Assembly (NCBI RefSeq): GCF_000982955.1
Contig: NZ_KQ058845.1
Span: forward strand, 20,276 to 84,275
Length of the DNA stretch: 64,000 bases
Source of the DNA: Micromonospora sp. HK10
Lineage (GTDB): Bacteria > Actinomycetota > Actinomycetes > Mycobacteriales > Micromonosporaceae
Direction: 5' to 3'
Made by a program: the position numbers and the translations under genes
Notes under the pieces: model-generated
Database searches by the model: none
Seen by the model: only the letters and a program-made list of their open reading frames with translations
What the model was told of the DNA's origin: nothing
In this document: positions 1 to 8,139 of the stretch, one piece after another
How positions within the stretch are numbered: position 1 is the first letter of the stretch
How the letters are laid out: each line of letters opens with the position of its first letter

Positions 1-159
1 GAACGCCAGGCCGGCCAGCCAGGTGTTGGCCTGGTTGCCGGACAGGAACGAGGCAAACCCGCGACGGCTGGCCCAGACACCCGACAGAGTCGCCACGGAC
101 AGCAGGACGGTAACTCCCGCGACGACGGCGGGAGCCATCAGCGGACGTCGCAGCCTCAT
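1..159 (-). CDS. N-terminal part of a membrane or secreted protein (runs off the window)
   Basis: Only the first 53 codons lie in the window. The start ATG (157-159, minus strand) is preceded by a GAGGGA ribosome binding site. The N-terminus has positive residues (MRLRRP) followed by a hydrophobic stretch of about 20 residues, so it is a signal peptide or a first membrane helix. No family can be named from so little sequence. It is divergent from the lipoprotein gene at 292, with a 130-base gap that must hold both promoters. Confidence 0.6.
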   Translation of the reverse strand, partial: MRLRRPLMAPAVVAGVTVLLSVATLSGVWASRRGFASFLSGNQANTWLAGLAF

Positions 160-291
160 GGTTCCCTCATTCTGCCGCGCAGCACCGCCACCGAGAAAGG
201 CCCTCGAGCGTCGTTCGGGGCTGCTGTCCCGGCCGCAAGTCGGGACCATGCTCCCTGTAAACCGGGACACGGGGCGACACACGCTGCCCCC

Positions 292-816
292 ATGAACCCC
301 ATCAGATGCCACGGACGCAAAAACCTGCTCCTGAAGCTCGTGCCGCTCGTCATCGCACCGCTTCTCGTCCCGGCCTGCGGCAAGGCCGTCGCGCCCGCGG
401 TACACAAGGCCGCCCCCGTGGCCGAGCACGAGGCCGCCGCCGGGTCGTCCGCGCGGCGGATCGCCGACGAGACCGCCTCCCGAGCAGGCTGGACCCCCGA
501 CGGGCGACTGCTGACCAGCGACGGCGCCGAGGCGGCCACCCGCGCCGAGGTAACCGCCGAGCTGGACCGCATGCTCACCCCGTATCCCGCGGATGACCTC
601 CGGGACATCGTCAGGGCCGCCTGCTGGGTCAGGGACGGCAGCGCGCTTCTGAACGCCGACAACCCGGACGAGCAAATGGTAGAGGCAGCCGGCCGCGCCG
701 GCGTCCGCACCGCCCAGGTGTACGGCCTGTTGCGCGATCTGCACGACGCCGACTCCTCCGGCGAGATCACCCGAATCGCCGCCGCCGCGCTGCTCTGCGA
801 GCTGGCCGGCGCCTGA
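292..816 (+). CDS. Putative secreted lipoprotein, unknown function
   Basis: This 174-residue protein starts with charged residues and a hydrophobic segment (about 11-27) ending in V26-P-A-C29, an acceptable lipobox, so it is probably exported and lipidated at Cys29. An Ala-rich low-complexity linker follows, then a helical, acidic domain (about 55-174) containing two further cysteines (C114-like and near the C-terminus) that could form a disulfide. I do not recognise the family. A 204-residue open frame exists antisense to it, but the lipobox and third-position GC favour this strand. No strong Shine-Dalgarno precedes the ATG. Confidence 0.6.
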   Translation: MNPIRCHGRKNLLLKLVPLVIAPLLVPACGKAVAPAVHKAAPVAEHEAAAGSSARRIADETASRAGWTPDGRLLTSDGAEAATRAEVTAELDRMLTPYPADDLRDIVRAACWVRDGSALLNADNPDEQMVEAAGRAGVRTAQVYGLLRDLHDADSSGEITRIAAAALLCELAGA

Positions 817-857
817 CCGCCAACCGTTCACCTCTCACAGAGAAAGGAGCCATCTAT

Positions 858-953
858 ATGCCCGCTACCGAGCGGTCATCAACGGACGCGGTCTCGCTCG
901 GCATCCAGACCGCCGGAGCGCTCGCCGGCCTGTGGTCTCCGCTCGGCAGGTGA
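858..953 (+). CDS. Candidate 31-residue peptide ORF
   Basis: This short ORF starts with ATG 858 after an excellent ribosome binding site (AAAGGAG at 843-849, 8-base spacer) and encodes 31 residues with an Ala/Leu/Gly-rich middle. Its TGA (951-953) overlaps a GTG (950-952) that opens a second 38-codon frame, a typical coupled arrangement. It lies 41 bases after the lipoprotein gene and may share its transcript. It could equally be the start of a gene broken by a frameshift. I recognise no family. Confidence 0.35.
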   Translation: MPATERSSTDAVSLGIQTAGALAGLWSPLGR

Positions 954-1066
954 TTCGGGACGACGTGCCAATACCGACTGCACCCTATCGGCAATACGCT
1001 CCGGTGCCCGATAGCCAGCTCCGACCGCACTTCGTGTCGCAAATAGACGTACGAGCGTGGTGGTAG
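950..1066 (+). CDS. Candidate 38-residue peptide ORF, coupled to the preceding ORF
   Basis: The GTG at 950 overlaps the stop of the 858-953 ORF (GTGA) and the frame ends at TAG 1064-1066. The 38 residues are rich in Pro, Arg, Tyr and end in Trp-Trp. Translation would depend on coupling because no separate ribosome binding site is visible. Alternatively the two frames are pieces of one gene split by a one-base shift. Confidence 0.22.
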   Translation: MIRDDVPIPTAPYRQYAPVPDSQLRPHFVSQIDVRAWW

Positions 1067-1413
1067 AGGCCCTTCTCGTGATCGGCCAAACATCGGACCC
1101 ATCACATTTGGCGGTCTCCACCCAAGGTGTCTAATGAATCATTCGCGCGCCCCTGTTCCGCCAATGCACTCTGGTAGGTGGCCGCCCATAGCTCGGCGGG
1201 ATTGGCGAGATATGCCAGTGGGACATCTGGCGTGGCCGCGAGGCGCTTGCCGGACTTCAGCGAGGCCGCCACCCACGAACCTAGCTCCGCCGTTCGCCGA
1301 CGACTATGCCGCTGGCTTCCAACTGATACGCCAGCCGACAGGCGGTGCGTTGAGCGCCGTACGCCATGACAAGGTCAAGCCACCCTCGGTGGCCAGAATA
1401 AGAATGGTCAAAA
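1067..1413. other. Intergenic region without a convincing gene
   Basis: About 350 bases precede the large Hedgehog-like gene. Base composition is lower in GC than the flanks further right. One open frame on the plus strand crosses into the next gene but has no ribosome binding site and no recognisable protein sequence. The promoter of the downstream gene must be here, but I see no clear -35/-10 pair. Confidence 0.4.
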
Positions 1414-4400
1414 ATGGGAAACCAAACGATCAGCGTGAAATCGTCGCAGAGCGCTCTGAGCGCGGGTGAGGTGCTTCGGAGCCCGCCTTCGATCCTCGTC
1501 GGCGTTGACGAGCAGGAGCGGCAGGTTCTCGAAGAAATCGGCGTCAAGACAGTCTTCGACCTCGCCGTGTCCCCGGTGTTCGAGTCAGCCCGGCTCATCG
1601 CCGCCGCAGCAGCGGATCCGCTCAGTGTGCTCGCCCGGTTCGGGGGCGCACCGAGCGGCATCCTCAGCGACGCCGCCGGTGGCAAGGAGATCGACGAGCT
1701 CGCCAATGGCGGCTTGGGACTTCTCTCCGCCTTCTCGGCCGACGGTCAGGGGGCGAAAGCGCAGTCCGCGCTCGGCGTGGGCAGCATTCGAGACTTGGCC
1801 ATATGGCCGCCCTACCTCGCGGCGCGATCGCTATTCGACGCGATCTTCAACCCGGAATCCGGGTTCGAACGGGAATCCGAATCGCCGCCTGATCTGCTGC
1901 CCCGCAACGGCGATTACCCAACCGAACGAGTTTACTACTCGACCCTGCTTATCGATCAGATCGAAGGCGAGCCGCAGAAGGACCTCCGCAAGTCCGGTGC
2001 CGTCGACCTCGGCGATGTCGACGACACGTATGGCTTCGACAAGCCCGCCGAGGGTGCGCTGCTCACCTACGCACAGTCCTGGTACGGGCAGGGCTTGGCA
2101 CTCGGTCAACTACTGCATAGCCTCGCGCTCGCGCCTGGTGAGGCGACGCGCATCGCGATGGTGGACTGGTCGCGGCGTACCACCGGGCAACGGTCGGAAT
2201 CGGGGAGCCAGTTCGAGAATCTGGAAAACACCACCACGCACACCCGTGCTCTCAGCGAAGTCGTCCAGTCCGTCGCATCTGAGGCACAGCAGGGTTTCAG
2301 TCGGTCCAACACATCCGCTCACTCGACCCAGCGCGGAACGGCAGGCGGCGGCCTGACGGACTGGCCCAGCGCTCTCGACCTGATCAACCCCTTCAGCAAG
2401 ACGCCGGGCATCAAGCTCGAGTCGACGTCGACAGGCGAGGCTACCAACACCTCGACCGCGACAAGCTTCTCCACCTCCAGCGGTCGGCGCGAGGTGAACG
2501 CCTTTATGTCGCAGAACATCGCCGACGCGACTCATCAGGCTGCCCATTCGTCCCGCAGTCGCCGAGCAACCGTGGTGGAAGAGGTCGCCGAGTCGGAAGC
2601 GGCGAAAGCCACGACCCGGATCGTAGCCAACTACAACCACATGCACGCCCTCACCATTTCCTACTATGAAGTCGTGCAACTGTTCCGAGTCGAGGTGGCA
2701 CTGCAGAAGGTCGAGAAGTGCCTTTTCATACCGATGAAGCTTCTCGACTTCCGATCCTCGGAGAAGCTCACTCCTCTGCAGAGAAGCACGCTGAGTCAGT
2801 GGGCGCTTGATCGGCACGCGGCGAGGGCGTTGGTCAGCGAGCAAGGGCTCGTCGCGGTGGACCTGAAGTCATCGCCGGGGGTCGTCGACCCCGCGCCCAA
2901 CGGTGTCGGCAATATCATTCTGCCCAGCTCGGCGTCGATTTCGGACGTGCTCGGCAACGACGCAAAGATCGTCGCGAACCGTGGCGTGGTCCTGCCTTCC
3001 GGCGCGGCCGTTACGCGGATCGGCACCGTCGGTATCGCCGAGGGCGCCGAGGTGGTGATCACCCGCCGGGACGGATCGGTCAAAGGATATCCGATCAGCG
3101 CGAACGGCACCGCAGCCATCTCCCAGCCAATGGAGTGGCGAGACGTGGCGAGCATCGCCGTACGCGGCAAAGCCGATATTCCACCGCAGGCCGTTGTCTC
3201 GCTTGAGGTCGCCCCGGCCGCCGTCGCCGAGAAGTCAGACATCAAATCCGTCAACCTTTCCGTTGTTCTGGATCGGCAGAGCGCCGGGGGGCAGACCACG
3301 ACGATTGCCACGGCCGCCGACAGCGGCGGCAGCGTAATGGAGGCAGCGCTCGCCGAACACCTTCGTCGCAACCGGCTCTATTACAACCAGGCCTTGTGGC
3401 GGTCCATGGATTCGGCAACCTTGGCGCTGCTGCTTTCTCCCTATACGTACAATGGCAAGCCGCTGCTGCAGATCATCGACCCAACGCCGGTGACAACTGT
3501 CGGAAATTATCTGGTTTTCCGGATGCCGGTCGACCCAGACGACAGCGGGCAGAGCAACGACCAGGCCCGGATCGCGTGGGCCACGTGGCTCCGCGCGCAC
3601 GGGCTGATGGGCAGCAATGGCATCAACACCGGGGTCGTCCGGCAGGACCTAGTACCGCTGCCGAGCGGAGGGGTGTTCGCCGAAGCGGTGCTCGGCCGGT
3701 CGAACTCCGCCGAACACCTCGACATCACCCGTTTCTGGAACTGGCAAGATTCTCCAATCCCTCTGCAGCCCACCGAAATTCAGCCCGTGAACACCGACAC
3801 GCGAAACCAGCAGACGGATCTGAAGCCGGGCCAGTTCGCGAGTCCGCTGGTCAACATTGTCACGCCCACTTCGCTGCCAGATCCCCAGGGGATGTCGGCG
3901 GTTCTCCAGGCCTTGACGGCCGCAAACATGTTCCGTGACATGAGCGGCCTGGCGGCCACCATTGGACTGGCCGGCCAGGGCCTGAAAGCCACCAGTGGGC
4001 AGGCCCAGCAGGCGGCCGCACAGGCCGGCCAGAACATGAGGACGGCGGCGGACTTCATCGCCGCCATTGGCGCGATCGCCGCCTCCGCCATTACCGGAAA
4101 GCCGACAAACGCCCCAGCACAATCGAACATCTCGAACAGCGGCGCAGCGATCAACCACGGCCGGAAGATGGACACCGAACGTGGTGGCCCAGCCGGTTCC
4201 TCGCCCGCACCCACGGGCGCTGGCGCCACCGGTAGCGGCGGCGGCTTGGGCGGTGGGACGGAAAGTGGGCAGACGACGGTCACGACTGGCGGGCAGACGA
4301 CCGGCGCGACTGGCGGGCAGACCACCAGCACCGTGCCGGCGTCGTCCACCGCCGACTACGAGGATCAGAGCTACACCACAGCAGTGGGCAGTGGCGGCTC

Positions 4401-4914
4401 GAGCGGAATCGTCGGCTCATTGCTGCAACTACTTCTCGGTGCGACCCCGGCCGCTGCCGACGGGGGATCGACGCCAGCCCTGAGCCTTGGGGAGAGAGTG
4501 CCCAACGTAGGCGAGGCGTCGGTCGTAGGACCGATCGCGGGCAAGGTAGTCCGTGGCTCACCCGAGTTCAACGCTCTGGTCAAGAACGACAACCCAGACA
4601 TCGTGTTCAAGGATGAGGAGAAGACGGACGCCGATCGCATGATGACCCCGCGGCTCCGCGACATGGTCAACGAGCTCGCGGCCCTGGTGGTCAAGGAGTG
4701 GCCCGGCAAGAAACTACGAGTGACGGAGGGCTGGGATGAGAACAACGAGCACACCGCCGAAAGCACCCACTACGAGGGCCGCGCGGTCGATATGACGGTG
4801 AGCGATCTCGACGCAGCCAAGCTGGGAAGACTCGCCCGGCTCGCCGTCGACGCGGGCTTCGACTGGGTGTTCTACGAGAACGCTCTGCATGTCCATGCGT
4901 CCGTAAAGAAGTAG
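1414..4914 (+). CDS. Large protein with a C-terminal Hedgehog-type (Hh/DD-peptidase) domain
   Basis: The protein has 1166 residues and no signal peptide. Residues about 29-66 and 119-145 carry a repeated helical motif (GVKTVFDLA / GVGSIRDLA). Residues 218-252 hold a block ending LAPGEATRIAMVDW, followed by a Ser/Thr-rich region, helical and beta-rich segments, an Ala-rich helical stretch (about 838-895) and a Gly/Thr/Gln linker (about 925-985). Residues about 1027-1166 match the Sonic Hedgehog signalling domain almost end to end. Zinc and peptidase positions are present (H1119, D1126, E1155, H1161), as is the calcium cluster (E1068, E1069, D1074, E1105, D1108), with Asn1110 at the last Asp. 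No Hint autoprocessing domain follows. Bacterial Hh-like proteins are known. The likely role is a zinc-dependent peptidoglycan or protein hydrolase tail on a large delivery or surface protein. The start lacks a clear Shine-Dalgarno. AT-richer codons than the neighbours suggest transfer. Confidence 0.85.
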   Translation: MGNQTISVKSSQSALSAGEVLRSPPSILVGVDEQERQVLEEIGVKTVFDLAVSPVFESARLIAAAAADPLSVLARFGGAPSGILSDAAGGKEIDELANGGLGLLSAFSADGQGAKAQSALGVGSIRDLAIWPPYLAARSLFDAIFNPESGFERESESPPDLLPRNGDYPTERVYYSTLLIDQIEGEPQKDLRKSGAVDLGDVDDTYGFDKPAEGALLTYAQSWYGQGLALGQLLHSLALAPGEATRIAMVDWSRRTTGQRSESGSQFENLENTTTHTRALSEVVQSVASEAQQGFSRSNTSAHSTQRGTAGGGLTDWPSALDLINPFSKTPGIKLESTSTGEATNTSTATSFSTSSGRREVNAFMSQNIADATHQAAHSSRSRRATVVEEVAESEAAKATTRIVANYNHMHALTISYYEVVQLFRVEVALQKVEKCLFIPMKLLDFRSSEKLTPLQRSTLSQWALDRHAARALVSEQGLVAVDLKSSPGVVDPAPNGVGNIILPSSASISDVLGNDAKIVANRGVVLPSGAAVTRIGTVGIAEGAEVVITRRDGSVKGYPISANGTAAISQPMEWRDVASIAVRGKADIPPQAVVSLEVAPAAVAEKSDIKSVNLSVVLDRQSAGGQTTTIATAADSGGSVMEAALAEHLRRNRLYYNQALWRSMDSATLALLLSPYTYNGKPLLQIIDPTPVTTVGNYLVFRMPVDPDDSGQSNDQARIAWATWLRAHGLMGSNGINTGVVRQDLVPLPSGGVFAEAVLGRSNSAEHLDITRFWNWQDSPIPLQPTEIQPVNTDTRNQQTDLKPGQFASPLVNIVTPTSLPDPQGMSAVLQALTAANMFRDMSGLAATIGLAGQGLKATSGQAQQAAAQAGQNMRTAADFIAAIGAIAASAITGKPTNAPAQSNISNSGAAINHGRKMDTERGGPAGSSPAPTGAGATGSGGGLGGGTESGQTTVTTGGQTTGATGGQTTSTVPASSTADYEDQSYTTAVGSGGSSGIVGSLLQLLLGATPAAADGGSTPALSLGERVPNVGEASVVGPIAGKVVRGSPEFNALVKNDNPDIVFKDEEKTDADRMMTPRLRDMVNELAALVVKEWPGKKLRVTEGWDENNEHTAESTHYEGRAVDMTVSDLDAAKLGRLARLAVDAGFDWVFYENALHVHASVKK

Positions 4915-4922
4915 GCGGATTG

Positions 4923-4957
4923 GCGGGCTGGGCAGCTTCACCTGGCGCCCAGCCCGC
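4923..4957 (+). terminator. Hairpin terminator after the Hedgehog-like gene
   Basis: An 11-bp perfect GC-rich stem (4923-4933 with 4947-4957) with a 13-base loop starts 8 bases after the stop codon. No T-tract follows, as is usual in actinobacteria. Confidence 0.6.
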
Positions 4958-4962
4958 GACCG

Positions 4963-5420
4963 CTACTTCCGACCATCAGGGGCCGTCGCCTCGTTTTCGA
5001 GTCGGGCGAGCCGTTGGCTCGCCTCGCGCTGCAGCCGCCGCAGTTGGCCCGCGGTCGGCGACAGCTCGTAGCAGTGGCAGTGGTGGAGTGGCGGGGACAG
5101 CGCCGACCAGTCGAAGCTGCCGGAGTAGCCGCGGGCGCGGATCTCGGTGAACAGTGTGGTGGCGTTCGTGACGCCGTTGGTGAGGCGCTGGTGCAGGTAG
5201 TCGAGGTGCTCGTCGAGGATGCTCGGCCGACCGGCGCGGGGTTTGGCCAACAACTCGAGCGGTGGCGCGGGCGAATCGTCGGACGGGTGCCTCGGGCCAG
5301 GCCGAGTCGTCGGGTGATCTCCCGGATGCCGCCCCTCGGTGAGCAAGGCCTGGACCTGCTCGTAGCGGCGTCGGGTTCGGGGGACCAGCCGTCCCTGCTC
5401 CGCCCGGTTGGCGAGGGCAC
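4963..5420 (-). pseudogene. Frameshifted remnant of an ISL3-like transposase
   Basis: Three minus-strand frames give successive parts of one protein: EITRRLGLARGT in one, a VRRFARATA segment in a second, and LLAKPRAGRPSILDEH with HQRLTNGVTNATTLFTEIRA in the third. The order and motifs match the N-terminal half of ISL3-family transposases, with a helix-turn-helix followed by a 'ThrAsnAla ... ArgAlaArgGlyTyr' block. The C-terminal DDE part is missing and the reading frame is broken at least twice, so this is a dead fragment. It marks old insertion activity beside the Hedgehog-like gene. Confidence 0.6.
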
Positions 5421-5440
5421 CGGCCGAGAGTTGGCGCAGT

Positions 5441-5629
5441 CACCAGGTCCTCGGGGTCACGGCCGGCCTCGGCTCGGTCGCACTGCTGGTCGGTCAGGTG
5501 GACGGCCGGCTGGCGGCGCTAGCGCTGGCCGTGACCGCGGCGGCGCTGTTGCTGGCCGCGCTCGCCGCGCTGGTCCCGGCGATCATGATCCGGCGGCTAC
5601 CGGCCGCCGTGCGGCCCCGCGCCGGGTAA
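5441..5629 (+). pseudogene. C-terminal fragment of a membrane transporter
   Basis: The frame reads two hydrophobic helices (GVTAGLGSVALLV and an Ala/Leu helix of about 25 residues) ending in a short basic tail and a stop. This is what the last two helices of an MFS-type permease look like. There is no proper start and the 5' side abuts the transposase remnant, so the gene appears truncated by that insertion. Confidence 0.4.
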
Positions 5630-5741
5630 CGCCTTCAACCAGTTACGAGACGTCCCTTAGGCTGTCGCGCGAGTTCGGCAACCTGGAACTGGAAGAAGCG
5701 CTCAGCTTCCTGTTCGGGCCGCGATGAAAGAGGCCGTCCCG

Positions 5742-6242
5742 ATGACCGTCACACACGCGGATCTCTTGGCACTCTGGTCGGAGACGCACGTGCGGCTGCT
5801 GGACCGGGAGGCGGTCGACGGGCTCGGGCTGCCGGACGACGCGGTGCGGGTGCTCGTGGACGTCGGACTTCCGGTTCACGTGGGCCACTACGGCTTCGAG
5901 CCGGTGCCGCCCCGACTGTTCACCCCGGCTAGCGGGACAGGGACCTGGTGCCAGATCGGGCGGGACGAAGGAGGCGACTTCAGCCTGGACCTGGCCACGG
6001 AAGCGCTGTGGTCGTGCGTTGACACCCCCGAGTTGCCCACCCGGTTCGTCAACACCACGGTGAGTGCCTTTGTGGAGTTGCTGTGTTCGGCGGTGCGGGG
6101 CCGGCGGGACCACGCCGGCGACGTGTCCGCCAATTACGACGCGTTGCACACCGCGGTCAGCAAGGTCGACCCACGCGCCTTGGACGACGACGAGAACTAC
6201 TGGTCGGTGATTCTGGAGCAGATGGAAATTGGCCTCTTCTGA
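5742..6242 (+). CDS. SUKH-4-type immunity protein (orphan)
   Basis: The 166-residue protein has the layout of SUKH-4 family immunity proteins: an N-terminal helix, a 'GLGLPDDAVRVLVDVGLP' block, a Phe/Pro-rich strand region, a 'cysteine-Gln-Ile-Gly' strand with an acidic turn, and a 'TRFVNTTVSAFVELL' block. The family neutralises polymorphic toxins by direct binding. No toxin gene is adjacent in this window, so it is an orphan or acts against toxins from neighbours. ATG 5742 is preferred over ATG 5724 because AAAGAGG lies 8 bases before it. It follows two gene remnants, which fits an accessory locus. Confidence 0.6.
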   Translation: MTVTHADLLALWSETHVRLLDREAVDGLGLPDDAVRVLVDVGLPVHVGHYGFEPVPPRLFTPASGTGTWCQIGRDEGGDFSLDLATEALWSCVDTPELPTRFVNTTVSAFVELLCSAVRGRRDHAGDVSANYDALHTAVSKVDPRALDDDENYWSVILEQMEIGLF

Positions 6243-6318
6243 CTGACCAGCATCGGGCGGTGGACCCTGCGCCGTCATCGCACTTCGCGATGGAGCGATG
6301 GGAGGTCGGCCGAACCCG

Positions 6319-7239
6319 TCAGCTGTCGAGGCGTCCCTGCAGCCGGCCGTAGACGGCGGGCTGTGGGGCGACGCCGTCCTCGGATACCTGGTGGATGCCG
6401 ACGATGGCCAGGGAGATCTGCTCGTCGGTCCAGAGTCGTCCGCGTACGACGTAGCGACTGCCTGCCTCGAACGGCTTCTTGAACAGGGCCGCCACCTTCT
6501 CGAAGGTGTGCCCGGCCACCGCCAAGCCGGCGTCGCCCACCAGGAGGGTGGCGTGGTCCTCCAGCAGGCGTAGCAGCTCGGCGGAGAACACATATTGGTT
6601 GGTGTCGGTGTGCTGGAGGCCGAACCAGCCCGCGGACTCGACGTTCGCGGGCGTGGCCTCGGTCAGGGCGCCGGGCACCGTGCTCAGCTCCTCGACCGTG
6701 GGGTGCGGCGGGTCGAGGGGATGTACCCGCAGGTGGGCGGTCTCCGGCAGTGGTTCCCGTACGAGACGGCGGGTGATCGGCCCGAACGGGCGGATCAGCG
6801 TGAGCACGAGCCGGCCGTGACCGCACGGTGACGGGGTTGGGTCGGCAATGTCGCGATAGCGCTTCGGATCACCGGTCCCGATCGGCGAGCGAAGGTCGTA
6901 GCGGCACTCGAAGCCGAGCCGGGCCGCCGGGTCGCCGAGGCCCGCGCCGGAGAGCTCGCTGTGCCGGATCGCCAAGTCGACGTCCATCGGCGCGCCGACC
7001 GCGAGTGGTCCGCCGGTGCGCTCGTGCTCCGCGTAGGTCAGCACCGAACCGTTGCCGGCGGCGCGCAGGGCGGTCACGTCCACGTTCGCGCCGAACTGGC
7101 CGTACAACAAGGGAAAGGTGAGCGCGGTCGCGGTGCGGGACTTCAGCCGGAAGCCGCGGTCGAGGTCGGCGATGGTGAGGCTCACCCGCTCGCTGTGGCG
7201 CAGCTCGTCGGTCTGCTCGGGGGCGCTGATCTCAGGCAT
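6319..7239 (-). CDS. Possible hotdog-fold protein ending the acyl-ligase operon
   Basis: This 306-residue protein is the last gene of the minus-strand operon. Its start overlaps the hydrolase gene's stop by 8 bases, so it is probably translationally coupled. The second half has a 'GWFGLQHTDTNQYV' segment followed by a helix, which resembles the active-site helix region of double-hotdog thioesterases or dehydratases. The first half could be the paired hotdog. If so, it would act on acyl-ACP or acyl-CoA made by the operon. The assignment is tentative and no catalytic residue can be fixed by eye. Confidence 0.4.
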   Translation of the reverse strand: MPEISAPEQTDELRHSERVSLTIADLDRGFRLKSRTATALTFPLLYGQFGANVDVTALRAAGNGSVLTYAEHERTGGPLAVGAPMDVDLAIRHSELSGAGLGDPAARLGFECRYDLRSPIGTGDPKRYRDIADPTPSPCGHGRLVLTLIRPFGPITRRLVREPLPETAHLRVHPLDPPHPTVEELSTVPGALTEATPANVESAGWFGLQHTDTNQYVFSAELLRLLEDHATLLVGDAGLAVAGHTFEKVAALFKKPFEAGSRYVVRGRLWTDEQISLAIVGIHQVSEDGVAPQPAVYGRLQGRLDS

Positions 7240-8137
7240 TTTCCTCGCTCCGGACGGTCGGGATGGCGAATGCTCGGGTCAGGACGGCGTCGATTCGGTC
7301 GGTGTAGCCCTGCGGGTCGACCAGGTGGTTGGTGAGGTGCCGCCCGCGGCGGACCCGCCACACCTCGGTCTCCCCACCGCAGTTCTCCTCGAGGAAGCGG
7401 ATGCTTTCCGCCACGTCGAAGAGGTTGTCCCGCTCGCCGACGATGTGCAGGACGACGGTGCCGGCCAGCTTGCTGACCGACCGGGTGGCGTGGTTGTAGA
7501 GCGGCGTCGCCCGCGTCCACAGTACGACGGCGCGCACGACGCACCAGTCGACGGCCGCCCGGACCCGCCGCCATCGTGCTCCCCGCCGTTCCCGGCGCAG
7601 CAGCGTGTCGAGCATGTCCTGCCAGCGCACCAGCGGCGTCGAGTCGAAGATCACCGCGGGGTAGTGGCGGGGGCCGTGTCCGGCGTGCGCGATCACCATG
7701 TTGCCGCCGAACGAGCAGCCGAGCAGGGCGATCCGCGTACGCAGGGAAGGAAGGTCAGCCAGCAGCCGGTCGACGGTGTGCTGTACCACCGCCTCCAGAT
7801 CGTGGAGTGGATCCCAGAGGCTGCCCCACAGCCGCCGGGGCGGCGGCCCGCTCTTGCCGCAACCGCGGAAGTCGAACGCCACGACCAGGTAGCCCCGCCG
7901 GAAGAGCAGTTCGGCCTGACCGAGCACGCGAGACTTGTCGGTGCCGCGGGAATGGCAGAGGATCACCACCCCGCGTGGGCTTTCCGGCCGGAATGCCCAG
8001 CCGGCGATGCGGACGAGGTCCACCGTGACGATCTCGAACGGCGACGCCACCAGCCCGAAGTCGGCCGGCGAAAGGAAGTCGGGTCGCGGCTCGGGACGGG
8101 CGAAGCGGAGAAACTGCCGCACCGGGTACGCGAGCAT
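7232..8137 (-). CDS. Alpha/beta hydrolase
   Basis: The 301-residue protein has the alpha/beta-hydrolase order: an oxyanion-side 'ILCHSRGTDKSR' strand-turn, 'FDFRGCGKSG', the nucleophile elbow LLGCSFGGN (Ser in GxSxG), an acid in 'VGERDN', and a late His in 'RRGRHLTNH'. Such enzymes hydrolyse esters or thioesters. Here it could release the product from the ACP. ATG 8137 lies 2 bases after the stop of the molybdopterin enzyme, and the 3' end overlaps the next gene. It is a member of the coupled minus-strand operon. Confidence 0.75.
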   Translation of the reverse strand: MLAYPVRQFLRFARPEPRPDFLSPADFGLVASPFEIVTVDLVRIAGWAFRPESPRGVVILCHSRGTDKSRVLGQAELLFRRGYLVVAFDFRGCGKSGPPPRRLWGSLWDPLHDLEAVVQHTVDRLLADLPSLRTRIALLGCSFGGNMVIAHAGHGPRHYPAVIFDSTPLVRWQDMLDTLLRRERRGARWRRVRAAVDWCVVRAVVLWTRATPLYNHATRSVSKLAGTVVLHIVGERDNLFDVAESIRFLEENCGGETEVWRVRRGRHLTNHLVDPQGYTDRIDAVLTRAFAIPTVRSEENA

Positions 8138-8139
8138 CG

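Noticed and set aside
156..770. 204-residue open frame antisense to the lipoprotein gene
   Set aside because: It overlaps the plus-strand gene that has a lipobox and sensible composition; the antisense product is Ser/Ala/Arg-rich with no motif, as expected from high-GC shadow frames.
1134..1469. Open frame upstream of and overlapping the Hedgehog-like gene
   Set aside because: No ribosome binding site, no recognisable protein pattern, and a 56-base overlap in another frame with a well-supported gene.
4231..4330. Short GGGCAGAC repeats near the end of the Hedgehog-like gene
   Set aside because: They encode the Gly/Gln/Thr linker before the Hh-type domain and are explained by coding.
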